From Paracentrotus lividus (taxonomy: Eukaryota; Echinodermata; Echinoidea; Camarodonta; Echinidae): a stretch of DNA of 64,000 bases. Shown one piece after another: positions 41,101 through 50,190 of the stretch. The stretch is from positions 8,210,027 through 8,274,026 of the forward strand of contig CALNVZ010000649.1 in NCBI GenBank assembly GCA_940671915.1, given 5' to 3'. The position numbers were made by a program, and so were the translations under genes. The notes beneath the pieces are model-generated. The model was not told the origin of the DNA and did no database searches. It saw only the letters and a list, made by a program, of their open reading frames with translations. How positions within the stretch are numbered: the first letter of the stretch is position 1; every line of letters starts with the position of its first letter.

Positions 41101-43696
41101 CAATAAAAATAAAAACAAAAAATAACCCCAAATCTTTTGTCTGGCTTTCGAAAACTAACCATAAACTTATCAAAATAATCCTACAAAAATTCCCAAATTT
41201 GCTGTCGTGACTGGCACACACAACAAACGTGATTGCTCCCTCTTGTGGTGCAATTATGTCACTGGGGTTTGATGTGTATGTATGTGGTGAACTATAGATG
41301 GCAGCATTGCATTCACCATTCTATGCTGAAGGGTTGGATTTATACTCTCTATGTCAGAAGATTGATAAATGTGAATACCCGCCACTACCAAGTCACTACT
41401 CGGACGAGGTAAGTAGAACTGCATCGCTAATTGGCAACCTTTCAGACACAATATAAATTTTTGAGGGATTAATTCATTGCCTTCTTCAAATTGGCATCCC
41501 AGCTTTATTTTTTGAAAAAATATTGAGATAATGAATATCAAAGCCTGTGCTAATTCAAGGTTTCAATACATATTTTTTCTTTCAAAAATTCAATATTTTT
41601 TTTTTTCCAATTGTGTGCGAAAATTTTCTTTTGTTCAAACCACAAAAGTAGACAGTCCTTGGAATTTCTTCAATATGATCATTATAAGGCACCTTTTATG
41701 AATTCCCATAAATCTAAGTTATACTTTTTATACATTTATGAAGGTAAATCTACATGTACATCCCTTACAAATTTTAGCCCCAGAAACTCTACAGTCTGTA
41801 TTAAAAAAAAGGTACAACTGTGAAACAAAAAAAATATAGTAGGTATAAAATTTTCTCACATCACGTTTCCTTTAGTTTACGATTAATGTTTGTAATTTAA
41901 TGCCAAAAGATTTTTCTTATTGATACACTTTATTTCACATAATTTGCTTTTGTAAAACAAAAGTTATGGTAAATTTTGTGAGATGAAGAGAGAATCAAAA
42001 TTGCCCAAACCTTTTGTTTTTTTGCTGTGACAGTCATTTTGGCTTATCATGTTCAAAACCTACACAATAGGTATGGAACGGCGTGCGTAAAATGTTTTTT
42101 TTTTATTGTAGAAAACTAATCACATCTCAAGATTTACAGCACATACAGAAATAAAAAAATTGCAGAAGAAAGTCTGATTTTCCTGTTTTATGGAAATTCC
42201 AAACAATACCAGGTTGTGATTTTATACTAGAAGAAAATGTTTCCCCACTTGTACCATTTTAGCGTACAGATTGTACTTTACTTTTCCCTAAACTACTTAC
42301 TTTAAACCTACATGTAGCTAGAAAAATCATCTATTTGGCTAGTGTATCTGTCTGTGTATCATGTTTCTCTGTTACTACATGTAGTACTCTCATTTTAATA
42401 TCAGTTATTATAATATAACTTCATTTTACTATAGTGCGAAAAAATACGTGTATTCTACTATAAACAATAATATACATTCTCTTCTCATGAATGCTACTAA
42501 AATTATGAAAATTTCCCAAATTAAAACTCATCTAACATCAATTAGTGTAGTGTTTACATGTAGTTAGTAAATGACAGCATGCATTTCCATACTGTATTCA
42601 ACCTAACCTCTCCTTATACTAGTGGATTGTAATACATGTTTTTGTGTTGTGGGAATTCTAATAAAAATGCAGTACATGTATGTGTGATATTTTTGCATAC
42701 ATGTGTAGATGTACTGCGTCTACTTAAAGGGTAATTCTAAGTCTAACCCTTTCTATAGTTACTATAAGCATAAAAATGAGATACACTTAGATATTGGTCA
42801 AACCTTGGCGTAAATTGTACCTGTTCCTCTCATTTTTGTCACTATTTGTTTTGTTTTTTCAGGGTAAAAGGGATATACAAAAAAGGGGGGATATCATTGA
42901 TATGAAATTTTGAGATACATGTGTCAAGGAACTTTGTCTTATTGTAAATTTTGTGTTTACATGAAATCTGTATGTGATAAAATTAACATTGCCCAACATA
43001 GCATTCTCATAAACTGCATGAAATTGATCATAGTAGGTAGGAAGTTTTAAAATACAATTCTTATTCTTGGCAGTTTGAAATATTCCCCCCTGTTAATTGA
43101 GTTTAATCATGCTTTTCTTTTGTTGGAGAAAATAAATCCAAAATAAAAAGCATTTTTATACTATTCTTGTTACATCCTTCGACTGCAAAAGGCTATATTC
43201 ATAGTTAATCAACTTTGGTTTCTAAATATTTGAAATATTAGATAATTGGTTCGATCACTTAACTCAATTAAGCAATTGCAAGTATGTAGGATCCCTTTTA
43301 TACAAGATGGCAGATTATTTTGATACAAATGTATTTTGTTTATTTTACCTGACTGCTATGGAAGTAATTAAAAGCTTTTAAGCAACCATGAGGCATATAG
43401 ACTGAAGTCCTATTCAAGGGACCTAGAACCAAGGGACATAGATTAATGACTTACTAAAGGTTACTCAAGCATTGACTTGGTTTTGCACCACGGACCAACA
43501 TTCTACAGACTGAGCTATCATTCTGCCCTGTTTCTCTGAAAAGTAGCAATTTAATGGCTTATTATTTTGTTTTGTTTTTTCTTTCTAGCTGCGTAACCTG
43601 GTTGCAATGTGCATTCATCCAGATCCAAACCAGAGACCAGACGTCTCCTACGTTCTGGAGGTAGCCCAGAGAATGCATAGTTTGCAGACTGTCTAG
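33173..43696 (+). CDS. NEK6/NEK7-like kinase gene, spliced
   Basis: Serine/threonine kinase of the NIMA family. Vertebrate NEK6 and NEK7 act below NEK9 in spindle assembly, and NEK7 also serves the NLRP3 inflammasome. Coding exons: 33,173-33,331; 34,544-34,606; 35,316-35,430 (frame-disrupted); 37,415-37,523; 38,254-38,456; 40,355-40,468 or 41,298-41,408; 43,589-43,696. All have GT-AG borders and compatible phases. The product is about 288 residues, with the short N-terminus and lack of a C-terminal tail typical of NEK6/7 (about 300). Kinase landmarks are complete: P-loop GKGQFSEV, lysine in ALKK, glutamate in [19 protein letters not shown], and activation loop [23 protein letters not shown]6 and NEK7 arose by vertebrate duplication, so this is probably their single invertebrate co-orthologue. 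Duplicated exons are described separately. Confidence 0.93.
33377..33484 (+). CDS. Extra P-loop exon copy 2, open
   Basis: Tandem copy of the P-loop part of exon 1. Acceptor ...GGGTAG ends at 33,376; donor CTG/GTAAGT at 33,485. Exactly 36 codons, phase 0 at both ends, no stop. Reads [20 protein letters not shown] and on to VIALKKVL. The first glycine of the loop is serine (ISKGQ). If spliced in after exon 1 it would repeat the P-loop without shifting the frame. It may be unused. Confidence 0.6.
33536..33679 (+). CDS. Extra P-loop exon copy 3, open, enlarged
   Basis: Acceptor TTTTCATAG before 33,536, donor CAG/GTAAGT at 33,680. 48 codons, phase 0 at both ends, no stop. A partial internal duplication repeats KKISKGQF, and three bases (one codon) are added in [10 protein letters not shown]. 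The lysine expected after AL is isoleucine (ALIK), so this copy could not anchor ATP normally. Whether it is ever spliced is unknown. Confidence 0.55.
33734..33841 (+). pseudogene. Extra P-loop exon copy 4, stop codon
   Basis: Same 36-codon length and donor (CAG/GTAAGT at 33,842), but an in-frame TAG replaces the lysine codon in EVYKA, and the usual TAG acceptor before the exon has been lost. Clearly decayed. Confidence 0.85.
33884..33975 (+). pseudogene. Extra P-loop exon copy 5, degenerate
   Basis: An acceptor GATAG is present, but one G is missing at CTGGGAAC, giving a frameshift from that acceptor. The segment after GKGQFS-equivalent KGQFS is deleted or scrambled ([11 protein letters not shown]), and no donor remains at the usual place. 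Most decayed member of the array. Confidence 0.8.
34544..34606 (+). CDS. NEK exon 2: helix C
   Basis: 21 codons, phase 0 both ends. Acceptor TTCGCAG before 34,544, donor AAG/GTAATG at 34,607. Encodes [20 protein letters not shown] plus K; the glutamate in KEIDLL is the helix C residue that pairs with the ATP lysine. Very close to vertebrate NEK7. Confidence 0.95.
35135..35180 (+). repeat. Poly-A run of 46
   Basis: A pure A homopolymer 135 bp before exon 3. It could be the tail of a retroposed sequence or slippage; no matching body is visible upstream. Runs this long are often miscalled. Confidence 0.95.
35316..35430 (+). pseudogene. NEK exon 3: beta4-5 and hinge, frame-disrupted
   Basis: Acceptor TTAAAATTAAG, donor AAG/GTAAGA at 35,431. 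Content is unmistakable but spread over three frames: [15 protein letters not shown] (35,316-35,360), ENNEPEI (from 35,363), and [15 protein letters not shown] (35,386-35,430). The exon is 115 nt where the family needs 111, best explained by two dinucleotide insertions (GT at about 35,361 and AT at about 35,381). One-base losses at the same two places are also possible. As read it cannot code. I found no intact alternative nearby; a second, worse copy of its 3' half lies at 35,555-35,621. Since exon 6 alternatives are well conserved, sequencing error or a null allele are both possible. Confidence 0.85.
35455..35670 (+). repeat. CT-rich tracts with decayed half-exon copy
   Basis: CT-rich microsatellites at about 35,455-35,550 and 35,640-35,685 flank a decayed duplicate of the 3' half of exon 3. 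GAGAATAATGATGTGAATATT, at about 35,555, corresponds to ENNDVNI. The rest (to 35,621) is like [11 protein letters not shown] but with stops. A local tandem duplication that includes the CT tract is likely. Confidence 0.65.
37163..37300 (+). mobile_element. tRNA-derived SINE in NEK intron 3
   Basis: A box CATAGCTCAGTCGGTAATG (about 37,166) and B box GGGTTCAAATC (about 37,210), then a shared tail with TTGCTCACTTTTCC and TTTCTGGTCAGTTTCC. The tail is matched in inverse at 6,620-6,695. It lies 115 bp upstream of exon 4, sense to the gene. Not a functional tRNA. Confidence 0.7.
37415..37523 (+). CDS. NEK exon 4: helix D-E and start of catalytic loop
   Basis: Acceptor GATTTTGTAG before 37,415, donor GAG/GTATTA at 37,524. 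109 nt, phase 0 in and phase 1 out. Encodes [20 protein letters not shown] and [16 protein letters not shown] plus the first base of the catalytic aspartate codon. The intron therefore splits the D of HRD. Confidence 0.95.
38053..38199 (+). pseudogene. Truncated duplicate of NEK exon 5
   Basis: First copy of a tandem duplication of about 201 bp that includes the 3' end of intron 4 and the first two thirds of exon 5. Acceptor CCATTCAG is present. It reads [20 protein letters not shown] then VLGRFF up to GTPYYI without a stop, but ends at the duplication junction with no donor. The DLG motif is altered to DLV. It cannot replace exon 5; splicing into it would run into intron sequence. Confidence 0.8.
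38254..38456 (+). CDS. NEK exon 5: catalytic and activation loops
   Basis: Acceptor CCATTCAG before 38,254, donor GAG/GTGAGT at 38,457. 203 nt, completes 68 codons with the last base of exon 4. Encodes DIKPANVF, the metal-binding DLG, the activation loop [20 protein letters not shown] (containing the serine phosphorylated by NEK9 in vertebrates), [20 protein letters not shown] and LLYE. Fully conserved with NEK6/7. Confidence 0.96.
38457..40354 (+). other. NEK intron 5, no exon seen
   Basis: Contains a G-run with AATTGTCTAGGGG-type wording at 38,560-38,600 and an AAAATGAAAT repeated patch (about 39,893-39,985). At 39,893-40,100 several phrases of the form GTTTATTCATCCGAAAATGA recur, a decayed short repeat. 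C-rich sequence precedes exon 6a. Confidence 0.6.
40355..40468 (+). CDS. NEK exon 6a (alternative)
   Basis: Acceptor ATTGGATAG before 40,355, donor GAG/GTAGGG at 40,469. 38 codons, phase 0 both ends. Encodes [20 protein letters not shown] then [18 protein letters not shown], almost the vertebrate NEK6/7 sequence. This is the helix F-G region of the C lobe. One of two intact versions; a transcript would need one of them. Confidence 0.95.
40600..41060 (+). repeat. Pyrimidine-rich tract between exons 6a and 6b
   Basis: About 450 bases dominated by C and T on the sense strand (CTCTCTCTGTCTC, TTTTTCTTTGTGTCTC and similar). It occupies most of the 829-nt intron between the two alternative exons. 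The long serine/leucine/phenylalanine frames across it are artefacts. Such tracts can bind PTB-type splicing repressors; that role is inference. Confidence 0.85.
41298..41408 (+). CDS. NEK exon 6b (alternative)
   Basis: Acceptor GAACTATAG before 41,298, donor GAG/GTAAGT at 41,409. 37 codons, phase 0 both ends. Encodes [20 protein letters not shown] then [17 protein letters not shown]. Aligned with 6a it lacks one codon (the D of ADHY) and has about 11 substitutions, mostly conservative, and no stop. Both flanking splice sites are good. The pattern fits a mutually exclusive pair. Confidence 0.92.
41791..42275. mobile_element. ACAGTCTGT-family MITE, intronic copy
   Basis: Starts ACAGTCTGTATTAAAA and ends GTACCATTTTAGCGTACAGA, an imperfect terminal inverted repeat. 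Interior words TTTGTAAAACAAAAGTTATG, GGAACGGCGTGCGTAAAATG and TTGTAGAAAACTAATCACAT are shared with the copies at 51,975-52,422 and 63,078-63,410 (inverted). No transposase frame. Confidence 0.8.
42276..43430 (+). other. NEK intron 6, no exon seen
   Basis: AT-rich intron sequence with scattered ACATGTA words. I see no further copy of exon 6. Confidence 0.6.
43430..43535 (-). mobile_element. Possible SINE relic, minus strand
   Basis: Reverse-complemented, GATAGCTCAGTCTGTAGAA (about 43,508-43,526) resembles a pol III A box. No clear B box follows. Weak evidence for a tRNA-derived SINE remnant just before the last NEK exon. Confidence 0.35.
43589..43696 (+). CDS. NEK exon 7: C-terminal end
   Basis: Acceptor TTTCTTTCTAG before 43,589. 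35 codons plus TAG at 43,694-43,696. Encodes [20 protein letters not shown] then [15 protein letters not shown]. The arginine in NQRPDV is the conserved one of kinase subdomain XI. The protein stops right after the kinase domain, as in NEK6/7. The 3' untranslated region follows; its end cannot be fixed because AATAAA words are frequent (for example near 44,563). Confidence 0.95.
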   Translation: MRNLVAMCIHPDPNQRPDVSYVLEVAQRMHSLQTV

Positions 43697-43845
43697 ACCC
43701 ACAGCCCCATCTATTCCTTTTCGTGTCCTTATGTATGTACTAAACTCCCACACCCTAAGCTTGTGGCGTAGGACGTGTGATGAGTTTTATGAAAGGTGAA
43801 CTGCATTGAGGCACAAATGTTTACAGGGTTTACAGATTGATCACA

Positions 43846-43965
43846 TGGTGGTCACGCCCATCAGATGGTGATCACGCCCATCTTACGGATACCACACCCA
43901 TTTTAAGGTAGCCACGCCCATCACAAGGTCACCACACCCATCTTAAGGTAGCCATGGCCTTCACC
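43846..43965 (+). repeat. Minisatellite in the NEK 3' UTR
   Basis: About six units of 20-22 bp of the form GGTxxxCACGCCCATCxxAA (words CACGCCCATC or CACACCCAT at about 43,853, 43,875, 43,897, 43,917 and 43,937). It starts 150 bp after the stop codon, so it probably lies in the transcript. Confidence 0.85.
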
Positions 43966-43999
43966 ACTCCTAGAATAGAAGAGCACACTTGCAATGGAG

Positions 44000-44950
44000 G
44001 AGCAAATGCTGGTATGCAGAACTCCAAGATGTCCTCTGTCCAAGACTGAAGTCAACGTGGACTGGTGATATCATTTACAATGCAAGACATACATGTACCA
44101 CATGGGAAACTAGAAGACATACCAGATCGGAGTCTACCCTACAGGTCATCCTGTTTGGTATTACCTTTGTTAGTTTGATGATATGAACAATTACCATTCT
44201 CTGCTGATTGTCCAGATGCTTATCAAATGAATTTTCTGTCGATCATTTACAATTGATTAAATAATACCTGTCATTGCGCAGTAAACTTTTAATACAATGA
44301 TTGAAAAATTGGACAGATGATTGGATTTAGGATAAAAGTCAAGTTGGGTCATATTATTGTACGTGTAGTTGACTGAAACCTTTACATGCGACCTGATTTG
44401 CTAACCAAAAACCCAACAGAGTATTGGGCAGGAGAAGCTGGTTTTCTTGCGTGGGATAGATTTTACTCTCACATGATAATTAGAAAAATGCTTTGCCTTG
44501 TTTATCTCTGCACGCATAGATATGCGACTTCAAGGCTACCAAAAGCTTCAAATTGCAAGTTAATAAATAGCATTGCTTGTATAAGTATAGTATACACGAG
44601 ATAAAGATTTTCTGTATTGCAAACCTGACAATTATATCCCTTTTGTGTTCTACGTCATTACCGTGACATAATTTGTATAAATGAATTTAATCTCTATAAT
44701 AGTATGATGTTGTGCACTTTTTGTAGCAAGAAGTTTAATAACAGTGTATAACATGATGTAACGGTACATGTACTTCAAAGGAATTTTGTTTAAATTTTAT
44801 GATGAGATTTTGTGTGTGAGCAACCGTAGATATTAATTTCACCTTAGAATTCAAAGCGTAATTTGAGTTTGCTTGTCCTGATGATATTACAATCTGCAGA
44901 GTTTCCCCATGTGGCATGCAGTACATCATGACCAAAACTGTTCATGCATC
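44000..44950. other. NEK 3' flank, no gene seen
   Basis: AT-rich sequence with no further open frame of protein-like composition. Part is probably the 3' untranslated region. Confidence 0.5.
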
Positions 44951-45090
44951 AGGGGGGCATTTCATCAAAGGACTTGTCAGACGTTTTATCCAACATATTT
45001 GCTCTCAGCCAATCAGATGCAAGCATTTCAGTAGCTTGTAACAGTTTGTCGGATAAAATGTCCGACAAGTCCCTTCATGAAACGCCCTCT
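44951..45090. mobile_element. Short hairpin MITE
   Basis: AGGGGGGCATTTCATCAAAG with GACTTGTCAGACGTTTTATC is inverted as GATAAAATGTCCGACAAGTC with CCTTCATGAAACGCCCTCT. About 140 bp, stem of about 45 bp around a loop containing AGCCAATCAGATGC. Wording of this kind (GGGCATTTCATGAAAG, ACTTGTCAGACATTTTAT) is seen in MITEs of other marine invertebrates, from memory only. Confidence 0.8.
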
Positions 45091-45679
45091 GCCTGTTTCT
45101 GTGTTGGATTTCACAGATAGTCCTTCCATCAGTAAGTGCATGTTTTTTTCAGCCACACATGAACAAAGTGGCAGTAATCTTGCTATGGCCATTTCAAAGC
45201 GCAATGAATTTCAATAGCTGGCACCCGCTTCATGCAGGTGGTAGGACAACTGGTTCTGACCATGCCAGTAAAAACATATAAATTATCCATATTTTTGTAG
45301 AAAAATAGGCCTACTTTGAATTTAAAAAAAAAAAAAATTTTAAAATCACATTAAACTTTGTAATAAGGGTATGATTAGCCACCTTCTCACAGAAAGGCTG
45401 TACGCGCAATGGCAATGTGGATATACATGTATGTTAACAGCATTTCTGCAGGAAGGCGATAAATTCTAAAAGTTCTTCTGACATAGTCCTGCAAAGAAGA
45501 AGAGAGAAAGAAAATATTATTTCCGTCCAGGTTTGAGTGGTATTAGGAGAAGACGACTTGTCATTAATTAGTCACATAAAAACATGTTTTATTCCTTTGA
45601 AGGTGAAGTTAGTTAGGGATGTTACTTGTACATTGTAGCTCATCATAAACATTCTGTTTTCAATTACAATGTGGTGAGG

Positions 45680-45775
45680 ATTTTTTACAGAGTAAATAAT
45701 AATAATTATAAATAATAATAATAATAATAGTATTGCGCCACTCTGTGGAGTGCTCAAGGCGCATCATATTATAAA
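45680..45775. repeat. AAT microsatellite with GCGCC tail
   Basis: An (AAT)n run (about 45,695-45,730) abuts ATTGCGCCACTCTGTGGAGT and CAAGGCGC. Similar microsatellite plus GCGC-containing tails are at 7,903-7,950 and 54,911-54,945, so this may be the end of a widespread repeat. Confidence 0.5.
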
Positions 45776-46080
45776 TACCTTTTTCAAACACGTAAATGTG
45801 ACAACAGTTCATGATATTGGCATTTTCTGATTTATGGGATTTATTTGAAAATAGTATTTAATTGTGTTTTTGTACCACATCCAGAGCATGATTTTTAGTA
45901 ATATAGTGTTTCTTTCTTCAGAGACCTCTGTAGGATACAAATGTATGTAAAATGAACTTGTTTCCAGGAGGCATTGTCATTTGAAACGCAAAAATGTCCT
46001 AACTTTGTTGAATGGTTATCATTAGATGTGATTAAAACTTAATTACATGGATCTAGTCTTATAAATGGTTATCAAGGATA

Positions 46081-46106
46081 AGGTCAAAGGTCAAAGGTCA
46101 AAGGTC
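46081..46106 (+). promoter_or_regulatory. Tandem AGGTCA half-sites (DR1 array)
   Basis: Four consecutive AGGTCAA units (the fourth reads AGGTCG). AGGTCA spaced by one base is the DR1 site bound by RXR heterodimers, HNF4 and COUP-TF. Three overlapping DR1 pairs result. It lies 2.4 kb beyond the NEK stop codon. Function is not shown by sequence; it could be a short tandem repeat by chance. Confidence 0.5.
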
Positions 46107-46914
46107 GTTCTGCTGCAGAAAATTGTTTGTTGCTCTAAGGTGAGAAGATTAAAGATGAAAGAAAATGTATAGCACAATTATTTATTATTGAGATATGTTC
46201 ATTGCATGTAAATATTAAGAGAACTTTACAAATACATCATGTACATGTAGTAAGTGGATGGTGTAAATTATAATTCTGTGCTTCAATCATTCTCATGAAT
46301 TATTCAAAAATTTTCAGTGATATGTATGAAACTTTGTAATGTGACAACAGTAGTCAATAACTTATGTGAATTATGATTTTATATTGATTTCCCAGAATTT
46401 GAGAAAATATATTTTTTCTTCAGTTTTCCACCTGTAAAAAAAAGAGAAGGTATGTGCATTTCAATTATTTTCCCCTGTTTGCTGAAAACTATCAATTTGG
46501 ACTGGAAATTTGTGTAGAACTCGGGACCAAGGGTCTGAAATATTGATTTTGAAGACAAATTTAAAAGCTTGATAGTATGTTGTGAATGAAATATTGAAAT
46601 TATGGTATCATTGGGATGTATTTGAAATGTAATTAACAGACAAAAGTATGTGCATTTCAATTCAGTGTGTATGGGGCTTTAACATGTTGAATCTTCTTTT
46701 CAGGCCCAGTCTGTAAAACTAGCTGGTTTCCATGAGATATCTTTGTAAAGTGAATTGTTTATCTGTGCCTTTTGCATGGACAGCTAATGCCTTAGCACTC
46801 TCGTAAAATTGGCTATTGCAGTGAAATTTGTACCTCTTGACTAATGCTTTCTTTTGATGACCTGATTGACCCTATATTGCTTTGTGAATTATGCATTCCA
46901 TAGAATGTTACAAG

Positions 46915-47028
46915 CAGAGACTTCGGATGGCTCTGAGGAGACACAAGATTCGAGGGGCAAGACATTGTTAACACATAATTGCTTGCCCCTCCAATCTTTT
47001 GTCTCCCCAGAGCCTTTTGACGCCTCTG
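46915..47028. mobile_element. Short hairpin element
   Basis: CAGAGACTTCGGATGGCTCT with GAGGAGACACAAGATTCGAG and GGGCAAG is inverted as CTTGCCCCTCCAATCTTTTG, TCTCCCCAGAGCC and TTTTGACGCCTCTG. About 114 bp, stem near 47 bp, loop about 20. MITE-like; no coding capacity. Confidence 0.8.
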
Positions 47029-47244
47029 TATTGCAGATGTAGTTTTTGTGTTAAAATGCTTGGAATTGCTGAAGTGTCCTTCAAAGATATATATTGTGTG
47101 TTTTTTTTTTTAGCGTCAAAATGGAATATTCTACAACCTGTGTGTCTTTACGGTAAAGCCTTTTTTATCTCATAAAGAAGTGTGTTCAAGTATGTTCAAG
47201 TGTGGAGGCCGAATTTTGAATGTCAAGTTTGTGATATGTTCAAA

Positions 47245-47440
47245 TACAGTCGAACCTGTCTTAGTGGCCACCTTTATAATTAATGTTACCTGTGTATTGC
47301 ATAGTGATCACTTGTATTGCCTACCACAGAGAATTTAGGTAGGCATTTGTTGCACTTGCAGAACCTGTCAATAAGGGTCAATTGTCTACAGTGCATGGTC
47401 ACTTTTTGTGTCCCCTTTGGTCTTAGTAGACAGATATGAA
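47245..47440 (+). repeat. Dispersed repeat ACAGTCGAACCTGTC type
   Basis: Begins ACAGTCGAACCTGTCTTAGT and GGCCACC, and later has AGTAGACAGA. This opening is, from memory, a common dispersed repeat start in many invertebrate genomes, perhaps a DNA-transposon end. No second copy in this window. Confidence 0.4.
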
Positions 47441-48287
47441 CATATTTTTAGATTTTGTTTGTGGATATTGACTATTTGTGAGGATGGGGGTGGAAATTAT
47501 CACACCCATGAAGCTGTCCATACCGACCTTTCTATGGTAAAAGGGCTGGTATGAAAAAGCACTGAGTTACGTAAAGAGAAAGGGCTAATATGCATCTGAA
47601 CTATGTACTTAACATGCGTTTTACACTTATTCAACCCCTTCGGTATTTTGCAAGAAAGACAAGGCATAAGAAATGAGTATAAATCAGTCTACCCCACCTA
47701 ACCTATTTCTTCTAATGAATACTTTTATTCAGAAGTAAATGTTCTCTTTCCATTATGAGATATATGTTGTGGTATGAACAGTATTGTCTATTTGTCAGAT
47801 GCTATTATAAAATTCAAGATTATATAACTATATTGTGTATAAGATGAAAGACAAAGGAAGAGATATTTTTGTAAATAGATGCAAGATAGGATAAAGATAT
47901 ATGGAGGTTAGAATCTGGGGAAAGAATAACAGAAAGAAATATTGAGATTGTTTATCTGTGGAAAATGAACTACATGTATATTCCTGTAGATTTGATTGTA
48001 CTAAATATAAACCTGTGATCGTCAAGTATTACTTTTTATTGTCTTGTATGAAAAATAACTCATGATGATGAATTTACTCTATTTCAGATGATTTGATTTG
48101 TATTTGTTTTGCAATAATAATATTCCCCATTCATAGCCAAGCATTATTATTTGATGCACACATAATGTAGGGACATGTAATCAACGTATACATACATGTA
48201 TGATTATGACGGCATCTTGTATAGCAGTAAGCACAGCCATGCTCCTGTGGTTGGCGCTCATGACGCTTGTTTTAAACATGATATGTA

Positions 48288-48332
48288 GTTGTTGTTGTTG
48301 TTGTTGTTGTTTTTTTTTTTTTGGGGGGGGTG
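48288..48332. repeat. (GTT)n, poly-T, poly-G tract
   Basis: Seven GTT units, then 10 or more T and seven or eight G. Same layout as 14,041-14,092. Confidence 0.95.
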
Positions 48333-49334
48333 AAATTTATTTTAGGTCTGATATATTGTTATTAGTCTGGTCCCTGTTTAAACCATCACAAGTACGAGTT
48401 CGAGATGGGTATTAAATTTATAACATGCATTTCAATGTTATGTCGTCAAACTTATACTTATGACAGTTTTGTGAAATGGGGCCCTGATGGGAAAGGTAGA
48501 AATGTGCCATAATGATAAATTCCTAACATCTATCCATGTTTGTTGTGAATTGAGTGTACAGAGTAAAAATAAGTCTTTTTGAAATGAACTATCGCACATG
48601 TGGTGTAGTAATAGTCATACATTTGTTATATTCAGCTCTTTTTGTCCATGTAATTAAATGTGTCTGATTTTTGTTCATTTAAACATTCCTTGTCCATTGT
48701 GATACAAAATTAGTGATTTGTTTTCATGGGATATTAAGATGTGTTCATAAATTTCATGAATACAATAATCAATTTGTATTTGAACTCGTCCGTGCTGATC
48801 CAGTGATAAGACCTACCATTCCAAATATTCAAATGTATTTTATTGGTAATTTGCATGCATTACTTGTTGCAAGGTTGGTGAAACCTCTGGAAAGGTACAT
48901 GGTTTGTCCACATCAATGGCCTATCCAATGATTGGATTCCTTACCCAATCTTCGAGATGATTCTTCATCGAGGGGCTGCCAGACATTGCACCCCTACCCT
49001 GTGGCAGGATTTCCCTCTATCAATTTGTGGACGCACCACAAAGATTTCGTGATATCCAATACCTATCGAAAATTGCTCATGTGAGCAAGATTGGAATACA
49101 TATAATGAGTAGATTTAAAAATCAGAAAGAATTAAAACTTCTTTTTTCTTCTTGTGTGAAGTGCTGTTTCTCTTCCTTCAATTAATTTGACATGCTTAAA
49201 TAAGTTGTGTAATTTATTATTATTTTTTTTGTGTGACATGTCTCCTGATAATTCTTCTTTTGGTGTGCATTAAAACTTGTTTATATTCATACAAATGAGT
49301 TGTCAAGGAGCTGGTTATGTGTTTTATCGTGTGT

Positions 49335-50190
49335 TATGATGATGATGTTGATGTTGAAGAATATGACGATAATGGAGATGTTGTTGATGATGATGGTGAT
49401 GTTGGAGAATATGGTGATAATGATGATGTTGATGATGATGGTGATTTGAATAATAAGATGATAATGGTGACGATGGTGATGTGAAGAATATGGTGATTTG
49501 AAGAATGTGATAATGTTGATAATGTAGGTGATGACGATGATGATTATTTGAAGAATATGATGATAATGGTGATGAGGATGGTGATTTGAAAAATATAATG
49601 GTGATGTTGATGATGATTTGAAGGATATGATGATAATGGTGATACTATTGATGATGATGATGGTGGTGATTTGAAGAATATGATGATAATGGTGATGTTG
49701 AAGAATATGATGATAAGGATGGTGATTATGAAGAATGCGACAATGGTAATGGTGATGTTGTTGATGATGATGAAAATATGATAATGGTGATGTTGATGTT
49801 GAAGAATATGGTTATAATAATGATACTGTTGATGGTAGTGCTGAAAAATATAGTGATAATGTTGATGATGACGAGGATGTTGGAGAATATGATGATAATG
49901 ATGCTTTTGATGATGATAAGGATGTTGAAGAATGTGATAAAGGTAATGGTGATGTTGATGATGTTAAAGAATAACAGTCTTGACGATGATGAGTATGACA
50001 GCGTTGAAAAATATAATGGTCATGTGTTGATGAAGAGGATGATTATGATGGTGATGTTTTTGATGATGCTGATGTTGGAAGAATATGATAATAGTAATGT
50101 TGGTATTGGATATGATAATTGTCAAGATGATGGTTTTGAAAAATATGATAATGGTGATGTTGATGAGAATAATGATGATGTTGAATAATT
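49335..50190 (+). repeat. GAT-rich minisatellite
   Basis: About 850 bp of irregular GATGATGTTGATGATGATGG and GAAGAATATGATGATAATGG units. Coordinates of the phrase GAAGAATATG or relatives recur at roughly 30-100 bp. The long methionine/isoleucine/leucine- and aspartate-rich frames are repeat artefacts; no acceptor or homology supports a gene. Confidence 0.9.

Noticed and set aside
40488..41210. 240-codon open frame in the plus strand
   Set aside because: It spans the CT-rich intron between two NEK exons; serine/leucine/phenylalanine-rich text is what CT repeats give.
49778..50188. 136-codon open frame rich in Met, Leu, Ile and Asp
   Set aside because: Lies wholly in the GAT minisatellite; composition follows the repeat and there is no splice or homology support.
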